From NCBI GenBank assembly GCA_032622095.1, contig CP136063.1, positions 266,719,426 to 266,783,425 of the forward strand: a stretch of DNA of 64,000 nt, written 5' to 3'. A program made the translations under genes and the position numbers. Origin of the DNA: Siphonodentalium dalli (lineage: Eukaryota; Mollusca; Scaphopoda; Gadilida; Siphonodentaliidae). Shown here one piece after another: positions 11,101-20,928 of the stretch; positions within the stretch are counted from its first letter, which is position 1; every line of letters starts with the position of its first letter. Below the pieces are notes generated by a model. That model saw only the letters and a program-made list of their open reading frames with translations. It did no database searches and was not told where the DNA came from.

Positions 11101-11616
11101 GGCGTTTTATTCACAAGACTTCGCATTAAGCGCTTCACAACAACATTTCCTTATGTGAACTGTTCCTTCTGTAATAAAGCTCCGGAGGACCTACAACATC
11201 TCTTCGTCGATTGCGAAGTGGTCCAACCCTTATGGGATTTAATATTCACCTGGATCAATAATATTATACCCGGTAATAAATTCCGACCACACTTAGGTCA
11301 CATTCGATTTCTTATCGTCCGCGCTCGAAACCCTTCCCATCGCGCCCTGGCTCTCATCTTAATTACAGAGGCCATTGCCGCAATTTGGTATACCAGAAAT
11401 CCTATACATTGTGCTCAGCGCACGCTAAAATATCATGTAACTACCCGGATAGTCCATCCGCCACATATCCCCATTTTGGCCTTTTTATCACGGCTTCGAA
11501 CCCGCGTTTTAGTCGATCATCATCGGCTGTCCAGTAATAGTTTCGCCGAATTATGGCTCCTTTCCCCTGACATATGTACTCTTGATGACGATGATTTAGT
11601 AACCTTCTCATTTTAA
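8122..11616 (+). CDS. LINE ORF2, AP endonuclease-reverse transcriptase
   Basis: A protein of 1,164 residues starting at ATG 8122 (CCATGG); the frame is open a further 61 codons upstream but those lack homology to the fold. Residues 1-235 form an APE-type endonuclease: SLNACGLR at 8-15, FLQETH at 36-41, GGDFN at 141-145, RLDKFYIS at 201-208 and SDHDV at 226-230. The reverse transcriptase spans about 450-720, with GKSPGSDGLPAEFYK at 461-475, YRPISLLN at 522-529, RQGCSLSP at 649-656 and catalytic YADD at 693-696. A C-terminal C-x2-C-x8-H-x4-C motif (C1014 to C1031) matches the zinc-binding tail of such proteins. All expected catalytic motifs are present and no stop or frameshift is seen. The protein should nick the target and prime reverse transcription from the nick. 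Confidence 0.93.
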   Translation: MDKLHIASLNACGLRNTKTILALKYLFLFDRVDVLFLQETHVDDYQLGQDLQYKLDCKGFWSYGTNRSCGTVIFIRNSLKHTVIKSFSDMDGRCAGVDVDVSGVAFRFLSFYGPQAPDQNRDLVFQTLLPHLVTSRSVILGGDFNFIVHPKYDKIGGRTLVPAYAKEWHKKFMDFGLVDFYRHGNPTTVHTTRHSANVHTRLDKFYISRSLLTDPPNYSSQTFPHSDHDVISIFFTTIPRSAIGPGYWKANISLFLDPDFKSDFCTFWYDRTASVSGIHVTQEWWDQIKADIRAFIQNYANIKASNTRASLRKLEREYKLLLQAEHLHPGRYADQLAPLRASIQSFHARNAEGAYIRSRSNVLNSHDGSAQFFHSLERSRSAKKIITSVTTAGTTYTSTSDIITQFTAFWSQLFTKEDTDSQAADSFLTDLHSLSVPDADLCEATLRVEELHTALFDMSSGKSPGSDGLPAEFYKTFAPQILPRLLQLYNNCFHDKLPFSQRTSLITMLPKDPAHPEIVSNYRPISLLNVDYKILSKSLCNRLKLVISSIVQEDQTCGVPGRTIMDNLHLLRNIQDYCKQKNLPCAFVSLDQQKAFDRVDHDYLFRTLSSFGFGPNFVSWVRLLYTDIYSSLYINQHTSDPFPVTRSVRQGCSLSPLLYILCLEPLLHHFRNNPSITGLTVPGAPTPFKTTAYADDVTLILTTDASIGAALQTIDRYGSASGARLNLTKSVGLFIGRWGHRTDTPYGLRWSASHKILGLLFGSAVTTDDHFHNLFQKFSKTLQFGRTVNLAQFTKASYLNVYCFSKLWYYTSIVPLSAHYIRLFQRAAFRFFWTTLIEPLPRSLLYAPKSAGGADIAHLQSKCNTLLLRHIQRLLTNPTARWSVFAIYWIGFHLREYVPAFAARSIAHCDPAYIPPFYLSCLRAFAAFRDLPDFPLLPTIDSKIIYHHLLKPIITAPPLTIRFPKLPFTLLWMNLHNVHVDPALRGLLYRVIHGVLFTRLRIKRFTTTFPYVNCSFCNKAPEDLQHLFVDCEVVQPLWDLIFTWINNIIPGNKFRPHLGHIRFLIVRARNPSHRALALILITEAIAAIWYTRNPIHCAQRTLKYHVTTRIVHPPHIPILAFLSRLRTRVLVDHHRLSSNSFAELWLLSPDICTLDDDDLVTFSF

Positions 11617-12480
11617 CTCCACTCTTCTCTTTACCCCTGTTTATATGTCTGTATGCTTAATTTCTTTATTTCAGGTACTTGCTGTGTCCTGGTACACATA
11701 TACCTTAATTTGTTTTCTTTAGTTTCTCGTTTCAGGCAGTTTCTGTGCGCTCGGTCCACATATGTCTTTTTATATTTTATTTAGACCTTCTTCCTCTTTA
11801 ACTATCTATCTTACTTGCTGCCCCCCCCCCCCCGTTTCTAACCCCCCGATCCGTCTCTGATTAATGTGCCTGCCTGTTGGTTTTCAACTCACGGCGTGCC
11901 GGGCTGGGCGGTGTGACCCGTTCACGGCACATGTCGTTCAGCCGGGTGCTTCGTGCGTGACCCGCTTCACATTCTTACATAATATTATTGCTCTCAATGC
12001 TTTCGACTACGCCCGTGCGTATGTTTACTTTTATTAGGTTACTTGTACTCTTACTTTTCATTGTCTCTTTCCATTTTCTCTTCTGTCTGTCACTTGTACT
12101 CTTATGCTTCTCATTTTCTTTCCTTCTTCCTTCTTTCCTTCCTTTCTTTTATTGTTGTTTATTCCTTTTCTTCCTTTATTGTTATGCATTATTCCATTTT
12201 CGTATTTAATTCTTTTTTTGTCTCGTTACAGTTACGTACATCATTTTTCTATTTTTCAACTTGTTGCCTTAATATTAATTTTATTATAGTTCTGCCCGTG
12301 AGAAGATGACCCGTAGAAGAGGCCGAGTGCCCACGTTTTTTGTTTTATTTTCATCGAGGGTCCAGGCGACTGTGATGATCCGGTTAATTATTGCTCGTTG
12401 ACCACATTATTATTTCCCGTACATTCCATCCTGGCTCGGTACTGGTTTGTGGTCCCGTGAGCTCTAAGACCAGACTGAGT

Positions 12481-12486
<6 letters not shown>
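11617..12486 (+). other. LINE 3' UTR
   Basis: An untranslated stretch between the ORF2 stop and the A tail. It is T/C-rich, with a 15-base C run at 11821-11835 and a long T-rich tract at about 12040-12240. Short open frames in the T-rich tract are composition artefacts. The last ~60 bases before the tail (GGTTTGTGGTCCCGTGAGC) may include the element's 3' recognition structure, but this cannot be shown here. Confidence 0.65.
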
Positions 12487-12515
<29 letters not shown>

Positions 12516-12517
<2 letters not shown>

Positions 12518-12988
12518 GTTATTGAAGCGCCGCAGGCGCGTTAAGCAACGTCACCCCTTTTTCAAATTGATATCGAGGCAGTCAGGTCGCGCCAGCGACC
12601 GCTGCCGCTGGGGCCTGATGGCTCATAAAAACAACTCTATATATAAGCGCCCGCGGCTACCACTTTATAGCATCAAGGGTAGACTGAGCAAATCGAGACG
12701 GGATGCTGGTCCCGCCAAACTCTCCAGACGGCATCGACATATCAAAACGCATGCGATTCTCGCCTATCGTATCCGTATTTGGACGAGATTGTAAGACCAT
12801 AGCCTGGCTCGTAATAGTCAGAATGCTATGTTTTGTGTCAGTTCCTCATATATTACGTTTTTGTGCGTTTGCACTCGCCTCGGCCATTTTTAATGCGTGG
12901 TACTCGAAATCACGTGATTCCCCACCGTGCATTTGCTAAAGACAAATTTCAGAAGGATTTTATTCGTTCGTTGGGGGAAAGACACGTG
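12516..12988. other. GC-richer flank upstream of the U2-like sequence
   Basis: No protein gene is supported; the 90-codon frame here is arginine-rich and looks like a base-composition artefact. The segment has a TATA-like CTATATATAAG at about 12636 and several short GC palindromes (GCGCCGCAGGCGC, GACGGGATGCTGGTCCCG). It could be promoter-proximal DNA of a lost gene or part of another repeat. Thirteen bases at 12540-12552 (GTTAAGCAACGTC) equal a stretch found in animal 5S rRNA, which may be chance. Confidence 0.3.
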
Positions 12989-13026
12989 ATCACTTCTCGG
13001 CCTTTTGGCTAAGATCAGGGTGTAGT
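12989..13026 (+). pseudogene. U2 snRNA 5'-end fragment
   Basis: The 38 bases match the start of metazoan U2 snRNA: stem-loop I is intact (CTTCTCGGCCTTTTGGCTAA) and is followed by GATCA and GTGTAGT, which covers most of the branch-point recognition element. There is one substitution in the first four bases and one extra G before GTGTAGT. The match stops abruptly at 13026; no Sm site or later stem-loops follow. This is therefore a truncated copy or a gene broken by rearrangement. It may also be the 5' head of a repeat that captured U2. Confidence 0.75.
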
Positions 13027-13152
13027 TAACACCACCGGTGTATACTTTCTCCCAAATTATAAAATTCCGTGGTCCCATGTAGGATTGGGTCGCTTTAAAA
13101 GCTGTAGTGCTACCCCGAATGCGGTTATTTTGGAACGCGTTAAAGTTGTACT

Positions 13153-13221
13153 GCCAATGCATTCTCTTATATATGCGAGGCGACCTATGGTCGACTCGCA
13201 TATATAAGAGAATGCATTGGC
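13153..13221. repeat. Solo 69-bp family P palindrome
   Basis: A single near-perfect palindrome, GCCAATGCATTCTCTTATA ... TATAAGAGAATGCATTGGC, followed by ACAGGGT as at the right side of the family elements. No partner palindrome or terminal repeat is found nearby, so it is a solo module or a remnant. As RNA it would form a 29-bp hairpin with a short loop. Confidence 0.85.
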
Positions 13222-13614
13222 ACAGGGTATATGGGTTGATACAAAATCGACCTGGCACTCAAAGGGTTAAAACAAAAGTAAACAGTACTTTTGATACTTT
13301 GTTTAGACATTCTTGTAATACCACAGTGAGAATTAAAGGCACGGGCGGCGTTCGTTGAAGAACTATTCATATTTGTTCAAATCGCCATCAACAGAAGGAA
13401 TATTAAAATATATATATATTTGTTCATATGCCAAACATAATCAGCGCGTAAATAGTATATTGTCGTCAAGTCGTACGATGGTGTACGTGAACAAGAGCCT
13501 GCTCGTGTTACAGAAGTTTTGTTTCTGTTTACATAACAGCGCAATTCTATTGGTTAATCACACACAACTGATATAAACGCTTTTTATTATTTCCATATCA
13601 GGAAAACAGTAACA
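13222..13614. other. No feature recognised
   Basis: AT-rich sequence with short open frames only; none has a recognisable motif. It lies between the solo palindrome and the second copy of the dispersed repeat. Confidence 0.4.
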
Positions 13615-13861
13615 AATAACGCTCTTTATGTTTACCATATCCGGATCTAAACAAAAGCCAGGTAACGTAACGTTTTTTGCTTTTGTTTACATAACAAGGG
13701 GGGGGGGGGTTGACAATAACATACTGTTTATGCCATAGTTATGTTTGGTATAAGAACAAAGTCTGTCTATATTTTACTATTCTTTCTGTTTATGGCGGTT
13801 TTTGACGGAGGTGAATATTTTAACAGCATACCAACCGCCAACGCGGCCCGTATCTTTAATC
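13615..13861. repeat. Dispersed repeat, copy 2 of 2
   Basis: Second copy of the repeat at 859-1104, in the same orientation, with an expanded G run (about 13698-13709). Just after its end a short piece (CCACCGCCAACGC..GTCCGTATCTTTAA) is repeated again, which suggests the 3' end is prone to slippage. Confidence 0.75.
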
Positions 13862-14432
13862 CACCGCCAACGCTGTCCGTATCTTTAAATATGCGGTTAG
13901 GTAATCAGGGTTCACGCTAGACAGAAACTTATTTTGGATTTTTTTTTCAAAAGATTTTGGGCGATTTGAAAAAAAAGGAATCATTGGGAAAACCGAAACT
14001 AAAACAAAATATAAAACAGACGCATACAAGTAACTGATAAATATTTGCAATACCCACCACCCACGCTGTCCATATATTTAACCCCGGCGGGAACAAAAGT
14101 GAACATGGGCCTGACTGTTGCCCTGACATTAACTAGAGTTCCAGTCAGTGTGGTGGCCACATAGGTGCGGACGGGTCGATCCGGTTTTACGATTTAAACA
14201 TTTGTAATTTGTTTAAACTATGCAGGATGGTCAAGTCACTCCCGAGAGGGTTGACGTGGGAAATCGTTAATGTTTTAGTTGCCGTGCATGCTTGGTGCTC
14301 CCAACTTCGGTATTCACGGAATGTTCTTCTACGCATTGTATGATTGGTAACGTGTCAGATAGGCTGGGCTGGGTGCACTTCTGGGTGTTATAATTGTGTA
14401 ATATTTTTTTTTAGGCTGTCATTTGAGAGTTG
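13862..14432. other. No gene seen
   Basis: AT-rich sequence with T and A homopolymers at 13938-13977. No ORF with a recognisable motif and no terminal repeats were found. Confidence 0.4.
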
Positions 14433-14880
14433 TGACCCGCCATATCAAATCCAGCCGGAAGTCGGGATTGTTTTTACCCTGTGCCAATGCATTCTCTTAT
14501 ATATGCGAGTCGACCATAGGTCGCCTCGCATATATAAGAGAATGCATTGGCCTAACATTCTTTTACAATTTTAATAATTTGTTCTTGTATTCTTTAACAA
14601 TTTTATAATTTCACCCATACAGAGCCACAGACAAACATGAGCAGACGACACTCTTCTATATATGTGCTTCTATATATGTGTGGTGCTCCCTGCAGGGTAA
14701 TGGATGTTTTTTTTAATTTTATGTAAGAAACATTTATTTAAAAAACATGATAAAAAATTGTTAAGCCAATGCATTCTCTTATATATGCGAGGCGACCTAT
14801 GGTCGACTCGCATATATAAGAGAATGCATTGGCACAGGGTGAAAAAAAATCCCGACTTCCCGACTTGATATGGCCGGTCA
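14433..14880. mobile_element. Palindrome-bearing MITE, family P1, copy 2
   Basis: Same family as 1934-2380: end TGACCCGCCATATCAAATCC, palindromes at 14483-14551 and 14765-14833, the same centre with CTCCCTGCAGGG, and right end GATATGGCCGGTCA. The right arm has lost about ten bases relative to the left. Both copies are about 447 bp. The flanking duplication is unclear. Confidence 0.82.
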
Positions 14881-15278
14881 CATATTTGCAAAAACGTACT
14901 TATAGGAATATAACTAGGGTCTATACACTGTCTCATATCTGACTATGTGTGCGAGAAAATATATCACATATTTTGCATTCCATATTTTAGTATTTTAGTA
15001 GTCTTTGCAGAATATTTTTTGGAGGAAAAATCAACATATTATTGATGTTGTTTTATGTGGTTTTTGGTCATTCACACGACAAAATAATAGTTCGACGTAA
15101 ATGAGATCAAGAAAAAAGCAGTCCAGCGAGAGACGGTGAAAGGTTGTTTTGGCTTCTCCTGTATGTTGACGGCTGTTGACCATTAACATGGGATATATTA
15201 CGCTGCTCTCTGGCCAATCAAAAACGCTGTTGTTTCACTGGAAGCTGAAAATGCTTCATTGCTAACCTCAGAATTCCG
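14881..15278. other. No feature recognised
   Basis: No coding frame or repeat end is supported. It separates two palindrome-bearing MITEs with different ends. Confidence 0.4.
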
Positions 15279-15282
15279 TTAA

Positions 15283-15674
15283 CCCTTTACCCAACAAACC
15301 GGCCAAAAACGGCCAAATAAAGCTGCAACAACCTAAATTATCTTGGGTCTGTCTCAATAAAACCATACAAATATGGATATCATTGGAACCGGCTCATTGA
15401 CCACATTGTGATGGTTACAGTTATGCCCTGTGCCAATGCATTATCTTATATATGCGAGTCGACCATAGGTCGCCTCGCATATATAAGAGAATGCATTGGC
15501 CTAAACAAAATCTTTTTTTAACACTTTTTACCATTTTTTCTTACATTCTTTAACAATTTTATAATTTTTAATGTGTTAAGCCAATGCATTCTCTTATATA
15601 TGCGAGGCGACCTATGGTCGACTCGCATATATAAGAGAATGCATTGGCACAGGGCCGTTCTGTTGGGTAAAGGG
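15283..15674. mobile_element. TTAA-flanked palindrome MITE, family P2, copy 1 (392 bp)
   Basis: Ends CCCTTTACCCAACA and TGTTGGGTAAAGGG are flanked on both sides by TTAA (15279-15282 and 15675-15678). That pattern is typical of piggyBac-type insertion. It carries two 69-bp palindromes (15432-15500 and 15580-15648) that match those of family P1, yet its ends are unrelated to P1. The left end has about 150 bp of extra sequence before the first palindrome while the right has only about 26 bp. A copy of identical length lies at 27727-28118. Confidence 0.88.
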
Positions 15675-15678
15675 TTAA

Positions 15679-16322
15679 AACAACGAATCCTTCAAATGAT
15701 TACAACTACGGCTTATCACTGAAGATTTCTGATTCGCCACACCAGAAAGCCTCTAAATGCGGACCAAAAATCTACTTATCCGATTAAATACACTCCCGTT
15801 ATACTTCGCAATGCGACCTTTAGTCTACATTCCAACTGAGACATTCTTCCATCAGCACTGTTAGCTGTTATATTATGCATTGTGTTCCCACAATAAAATC
15901 TGGCCCAGCCATTGTTCACACTAAATTTCAAAAGCAATTAACGCGGTCACAAAAGTTACATACTGCAACAACGAGACATTTGCGAAGACACATCCGCGAA
16001 TACATACATCCTGCAAAAAGTCTAACCGGTACGAAATATAGCGAGTACGTTATTAATCATATTTACTTCCTAGCTCCTATGACATCGCCAGATATGACTG
16101 GCAATATACACCCTAGAGGGCGTAATAAGAATGCAGATAAAAACAATCACGTGCATGCTTCAATGTCACAATTAATCTGAATTTACAATAATACTGCGCA
16201 AGAACTGTTCAATCAATTGATTTATTTTATGTCATAAATAATATTTAAAATAGGTCAATTTTAGCATAAAATTAAAACACATAATTACTTTTAAGTTCTG
16301 GTAGATTTGTTCACAAAGTATA
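15679..16322. other. No gene supported
   Basis: A 101-codon open frame at 15875-16180 begins with ATG but shows no recognisable domain, signal or conserved motif. I do not call it. The rest is AT-rich. Confidence 0.35.
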
Positions 16323-17845
16323 TAGACCATGGGATGAAAATCCTAAGCTGTCATTGCTCTGCAACTTTTGAGGTACTACATAATTTTGGTAAATGTTGGA
16401 AGGTTACGTGTCAATAAACATATTTCGCAAATGTTCTGGCCTCGGGAGTTGCACATTTTCGAATACAGAGCAAAAGTTGATCTGAAAAATATACCGCTGG
16501 TGCACGCGGTTCGTTCCATCGTGATATTCCGTTATTTAGACGCATTCTGTCAATAATATCAAAGGTCGATAAATATGCAATCATTATAAATGGCTTCCTC
16601 CAAAAACAATCAACACTTTACCAGGAAGTTATACAATACATAAACCCGATACAGTTTCAAATCAAGAAACAGATTAAAGTCACAACAATAATTACATCAA
16701 TTACACGTGCCATTCCGATTAATTGAATTTCTGGAATCGGAAGCGAAACCAAGCGCGCGATTGTCCGGAAAATTAGTATTACGCCAGGTCTTAACGGGAA
16801 ACTATTTTTACTTCACGCGGCACTTTCTCTTTATTCTATTCCACTAACAATGGCACTGTTTTTCAGAGATAGGGCAGACATTATATTAATCCATAATAAA
16901 TTTCCGAATATTTACCAGATACAGAGTGCCAGCCGACCAAATCATTTAGTGTCTGGTGTGCATAAGTCTATATAGGCCTCTATAAGTTGAACTTTTCAAG
17001 CACGATGGGTTCGTATTTATCGTTATGTTTTCCGTTAATTATCTTTTACAATCAAATATCATATGAATTTAAGCTATTAATTCGTTCATGCGATAATTTT
17101 CAACTAACTAGTTTTGTAGATCTCTACTTGCAATTTTCCCCTTTACTTAAATATGCGAGGTGTTTAAATATGCGTATACAATGCAGTCCACGATGTGAAA
17201 AGTTTAAGGAATATGTCCATGCATGCTGTTATGTACCGTTTTTACGGGGACGAAAATGATAGGTTCTAGTTCAGTACAAATCTTGGAGGGCATGTGTCCG
17301 AGTCAAATAAGCCTCTATATATTGGCGTGCAGATAACAACAATTCTGGAAATTCCATGTTTTCAATTTTTGTTTATTTATTTTTACTAAGTTATTTATAT
17401 ACTGAACAGTTCGTGCAAGTTTATGCACATGTAATATCTTGTCCACTATACCGACATATAGCAGTTACACATGGTTGACTACATCATGATGGTGATATAT
17501 ATACCGCGCATGAAAAGTTATTACAAAACATGCTATAATAATATAACTCTTCACGGAATGACCTCATGCTATAATAAAACAAAGTATACGATATTTGTAT
17601 TTGACTGTTTATTGGATCATAAATGCAAGTCGCGAATTATAATGGCGGGGTATTACCTGGCGAAATTTTAAAACAAGTTGAGGCACTGCATGCATGAGCG
17701 TGGCGACCGGGTGGTCCTAACTTTGGTCAAAATGTTCAACGTTGGACATTCCATGCATACCCGAACCAACAGAAGTAATTTGACATTTCAGCCAGACAAT
17801 AGATTCGAATATTGACCAATCAGTTTGAAAGTTGTTTTGTTTTAA

Positions 17846-18323
17846 AGGTACTCAATCCGTAAAGAGGGTTCCCATCTCAACAGATTCCAACAACAACAAT
17901 CCGATCAGAGGGTCCTATATTACTATTTCTTTGGCTTTGGGGGTAAAAAATATTTGATTCGAGTCGAGGAACCCATCAAACAAAGCTCAGAGTTATTAGA
18001 TATTGATTTTTGAAAATTCTTATGTTCTCGAGATGAGTACTAATAACTGCCGTCAATTTGGTAACCTGCTCGAGATTTACGCCAAAACTCTATTCAAACA
18101 GACAAGGATGGATAACTCTATAATCAAGTGGTAATAATAACGAAATTTTGACTGTCTTCTGGGCCAGAAAGAATTTCCGATAATGAAAAATAATAGATTT
18201 CTAAAATCGATATCTAACAAATCTGAGCTTTGATGGGTGACTTCCTCGACTCGAATCAAATATTTTTGACCCCCGAAGCCATTGAAATAGTAATTGAGAG
18301 GAGTTTTATCGGATTGAGTACCT
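17846..18323. mobile_element. Nested MITE with TTAA flanks
   Basis: AGGTACTCAATCCG and CGGATTGAGTACCT form the ends, each next to TTAA (17842-17845 and 18324-18327). Because the tips read TTTAAA, the exact duplication is ambiguous. Inverted arms of about 150 bp include TTTGATTCGAGTCGAGGA and its reverse complement. It lies inside the 3.2-kb inverted-repeat element and has no coding content. Confidence 0.7.
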
Positions 18324-18406
18324 TTAAATGGAAATAAAGAAACACAAAATTATTAAGTTTTAAAGAGTTTGGGAATGTTTGATATCTCGAGGTCAAGGGA
18401 GATGTA

Positions 18407-18775
18407 TTAGTATGTAATTCTAAGGTGAACTAAATAAACACACTTTATAGTGACGTCCATATCGATGCATTTATATATCTTGTTATATATATGCTTGTTT
18501 TTTATTATTTCGTGAACAATGTTGGACATATCGCACGATTTTTCAGTGACTATTATGACGGGCATTAATAATTCCGACAAGCCCATATAACCTGTATATG
18601 CTTTGTTCCACAAGGCCGTTATGTGCATGTATTCGGCATTTGAGATAAGTCTACACATGTAGCTATAATCTACTAAATATACGACCATGTCCTGTGGCGA
18701 GCGCACGGTGGTCACGATATCGGACACGAGTATACATGTAGCAGCACTCAAGTACTCAACGGAACAGCTGCACAT
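18407..18775 (-). CDS. Unrecognised 122-residue open frame
   Basis: An ATG-initiated frame on the minus strand within the 3.2-kb inverted-repeat element. The product has a mixed composition (about 14 Cys+Met in the first 80 residues, then a Lys/Ile-rich tail) and no motif that I recognise. It is longer than most chance frames in this AT-rich DNA, so it could be an exon or a transposon remnant. No splice sites, poly(A) signal or homologue can be shown. Treat it as hypothetical. Confidence 0.18.
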   Translation of the reverse strand: MCSCSVEYLSAATCILVSDIVTTVRSPQDMVVYLVDYSYMCRLISNAEYMHITALWNKAYTGYMGLSELLMPVIIVTEKSCDMSNIVHEIIKNKHIYNKIYKCIDMDVTIKCVYLVHLRITY

Positions 18776-19613
18776 GCATTTTCACCTTATAATTTAAAAT
18801 AAACTTGAATAGTATGATTGTCTGGGTCTATAAGGCTATATGCATGGCGACAAAATGTGTCCTGAGAAATTTTTGCGCCGTCAAAATTGTAAAACTATAC
18901 CATTTGTTCAGTTGAACTGTATATATGATCGAAGTCAAGGCCGCGGATCTTGAGAACACGTACCCGGTACTATATATAGGGCCTATTGGCCTTTATTATT
19001 TTATGAGCGAAATAATGCACCACAATGTTAGTGACCCTTTACTGACCCTCAAGTCGATGCAATTTCAGCGTAGATATTCCGTTAAATACACGTGACGCCT
19101 AGAGGAATAACACTATTCGCCGGTGGAATGCATGTAACGTCAAGAACAGTAACTCTATTTCACCGAACGTCAGGCGCCATTCGGGGGAATTTAATAATCA
19201 AAATGTCATTCTGGGCGTAAATATGCCGTTCTGTTTGTGCTTTTCGTGTTTATTGAAAGATATCGTCATATTCCATTTAGTATAATCACCCAATTGTATG
19301 AATTAACTTGTAATAATAAACAGGGAAAAAAATTATATTTTAGTGAGAATGTACACGAAAACGGCTAACAAAAACATGTTTTTCTCGCGAATGTGCAACT
19401 CCCGAAATCAGAACATTTTACAATCTGTTACTAGAAAACAATCTTGCTATGAAAATATAAAGTTCTTGTAGTACCCTAAAAGTTGCAGACAAACTTTTTT
19501 CTAAGCGTCCTAGGATTTTCATCCCATGGTCTAATACTATATTCGTGTGAATCGATGACCATTCATAGTTTTAACAAATGTGAATGAATTCCATGAAATG
19601 TCCTATCCTATCC

Positions 19614-20346
19614 CATAGCTGGGTGATTGGTGTGATCAGGGGACGATATCACTATGTGATACAACAAAGCTGGATGACGGGTGTGTTCAGAGGACGATAC
19701 TATGTGATGCAACAAATCTGGATAATGTGTGTGCTCAGGGCCCGACAAACTATTAGATACAACGAAGCTGGATAATGGGTGTGTTCAGGGCCCGATATAC
19801 TATGTTATAGAACAAATCTGGATAGCGGGTATGTTCAGAGCCCGATAAACTATGTTATAGAACAAATCTGGATAGCGGGTGTGTTCAGGGCCCGATATAC
19901 TATGTTATAGAACAAATATGGATAGCGGGTATGTTCAGGCCCGATAAACTATGTTATAGAACAAATCTGGATAGCGGGTGTGTTCAGTGTCACCTATATG
20001 AGACAACAAATCTGGATAGCGGGTGTGTTCAGGGCCCGATATACTATATATGTTATAGAACAAATATGGATAGCGGGTGTGTTCGGGAGACGATATCACC
20101 ATGTTATTATAGAACAAATCTGGATATCGGGTGTGTTCAGGGTCCGATATACTATGTTATAGAACAAATCTGGATAGCGGATGTGTTCAGGGTCCGATAT
20201 ACTATGTTATAGAACAAATCTGGATAGCGGTTGTATTCAGTGTCACCTATATGAGACAACAAATCTGGATAACGGGTGTGTTCAGGGGACGATGTCACCT
20301 ATGTGCGACAACAAATCTGGATAATGGGTGTGTTCGTGAAGTTCTG
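19614..20346. repeat. 50-bp minisatellite, ~14-15 copies
   Basis: The unit contains AACAAATCTGGATAGCGGGT, GTGTTCAGGG and CCGATATACTATGTTATAG. GATAGCGGGT occurs at 19821, 19871, 19921 and 19970. Outer copies at both ends are more diverged (GACGATATCAC, ATGTGATACAAC variants), the usual pattern of an array homogenised in the middle. Open frames across it are artefacts of the repeat. Confidence 0.9.
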
Positions 20347-20928
20347 AAAACAACAAAGGGTAGCATCTAAGCGACAATAGGTCGATATATTTATAAGGTA
20401 CATAAGGTATGCGGCAAACAAACGTGTCTTATAATTAAAATCTTTCGATAATTGCGTAACAACGCCTAATTAGAAGTAATGATTTAAATGCACACACTGA
20501 ACATTACGCCAGTCATATAGCAGATTGAACTGAATATAGTTGTGTCTCACCCTCCAGAAAACCCGCCAGGGAAGTATTTTCGTATGTGCTCCGGATATAT
20601 GATAGAGACGACACTGCACTGTCGGTTTGTTCGCTGTATTAGAGACGACATTAACCTGTCGGTTGGTTCGCTGTGTACATTTATAAAACAGACTTTCAAC
20701 GAAAAACTAACAGTTCTAATTTCGCGAGCTGATTCGCAAGGAGTTGACACTCAATAAATTTGACATCGGGTGTTATTTATTAAAACTGCATACTTTTCGA
20801 AAGCTGCGATTACAGAGTTGTCAAGCTTAGTGCCAATATAATAGAGGCTAGAGCAAACATATTGGAAGAAATATCGTTGGCATATATTCAGTCCACAGAT
20901 TCATCGATAATTCAGTTCAGAACTGACC
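20347..20928. other. Upstream flank of the receptor gene
   Basis: No coding sequence. A short direct repeat, GAGACGACA..CTGTCGGTT, occurs at 20606 and 20642. TATAATAGAGG at about 20838 is TATA-like and lies about 90 bp before the receptor ATG, but there is no firm promoter evidence. Confidence 0.3.

Larger units (their letters stand above)
6970..12515 (+). mobile_element. Complete Tx1/L1-group LINE retrotransposon
   Basis: The element is a two-ORF non-LTR retrotransposon on the plus strand. It has a short 5' UTR, ORF1 (7119-7796), a 325-bp spacer, ORF2 (8122-11616), a ~870-bp pyrimidine-rich 3' UTR and a 29-base A tail (12487-12515). Both frames are open throughout, so the copy is young or potentially active. 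Homopolymer runs (G at the ORF1 end, C at 11821) are possible sequencing weak points. Assignment to the Tx1/L1 group is an inference from APE and RT motif style, a CCHC-bearing ORF1 and the C-terminal CCHC-like motif of ORF2. The 5' boundary is approximate. No target-site duplication was recognised. Confidence 0.85.
16323..19533. mobile_element. 3.2-kb inverted-repeat element
   Basis: TAGACCATGGGATGAAAATC at the left is matched by its reverse complement at the right end. Inverted arms of about 145 bp (16323-16465 and 19385-19533) share AGTTGCACATT/AATGTGCAACT inner segments with moderate divergence. TA flanks both tips, so a TA duplication with a GACCATGGG tip is possible, but this is weak. 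The interior holds small open frames and a nested MITE (17846-18323). No transposase motif was recognised. It may be a decayed DNA transposon or host DNA trapped between two MITE copies. Confidence 0.55.

Noticed and set aside
12043-12309. Hydrophobic frames after the LINE ORF2
   Set aside because: Translation of the T/C-rich 3' UTR in several frames at once; looks like membrane protein only because of the T-rich codons.
19931-20370. Frames with repeated NLDSGCVQGPIYY-type peptides
   Set aside because: Direct translation of the 50-bp minisatellite; the frame shifts with every unit because 50 is not a multiple of 3.
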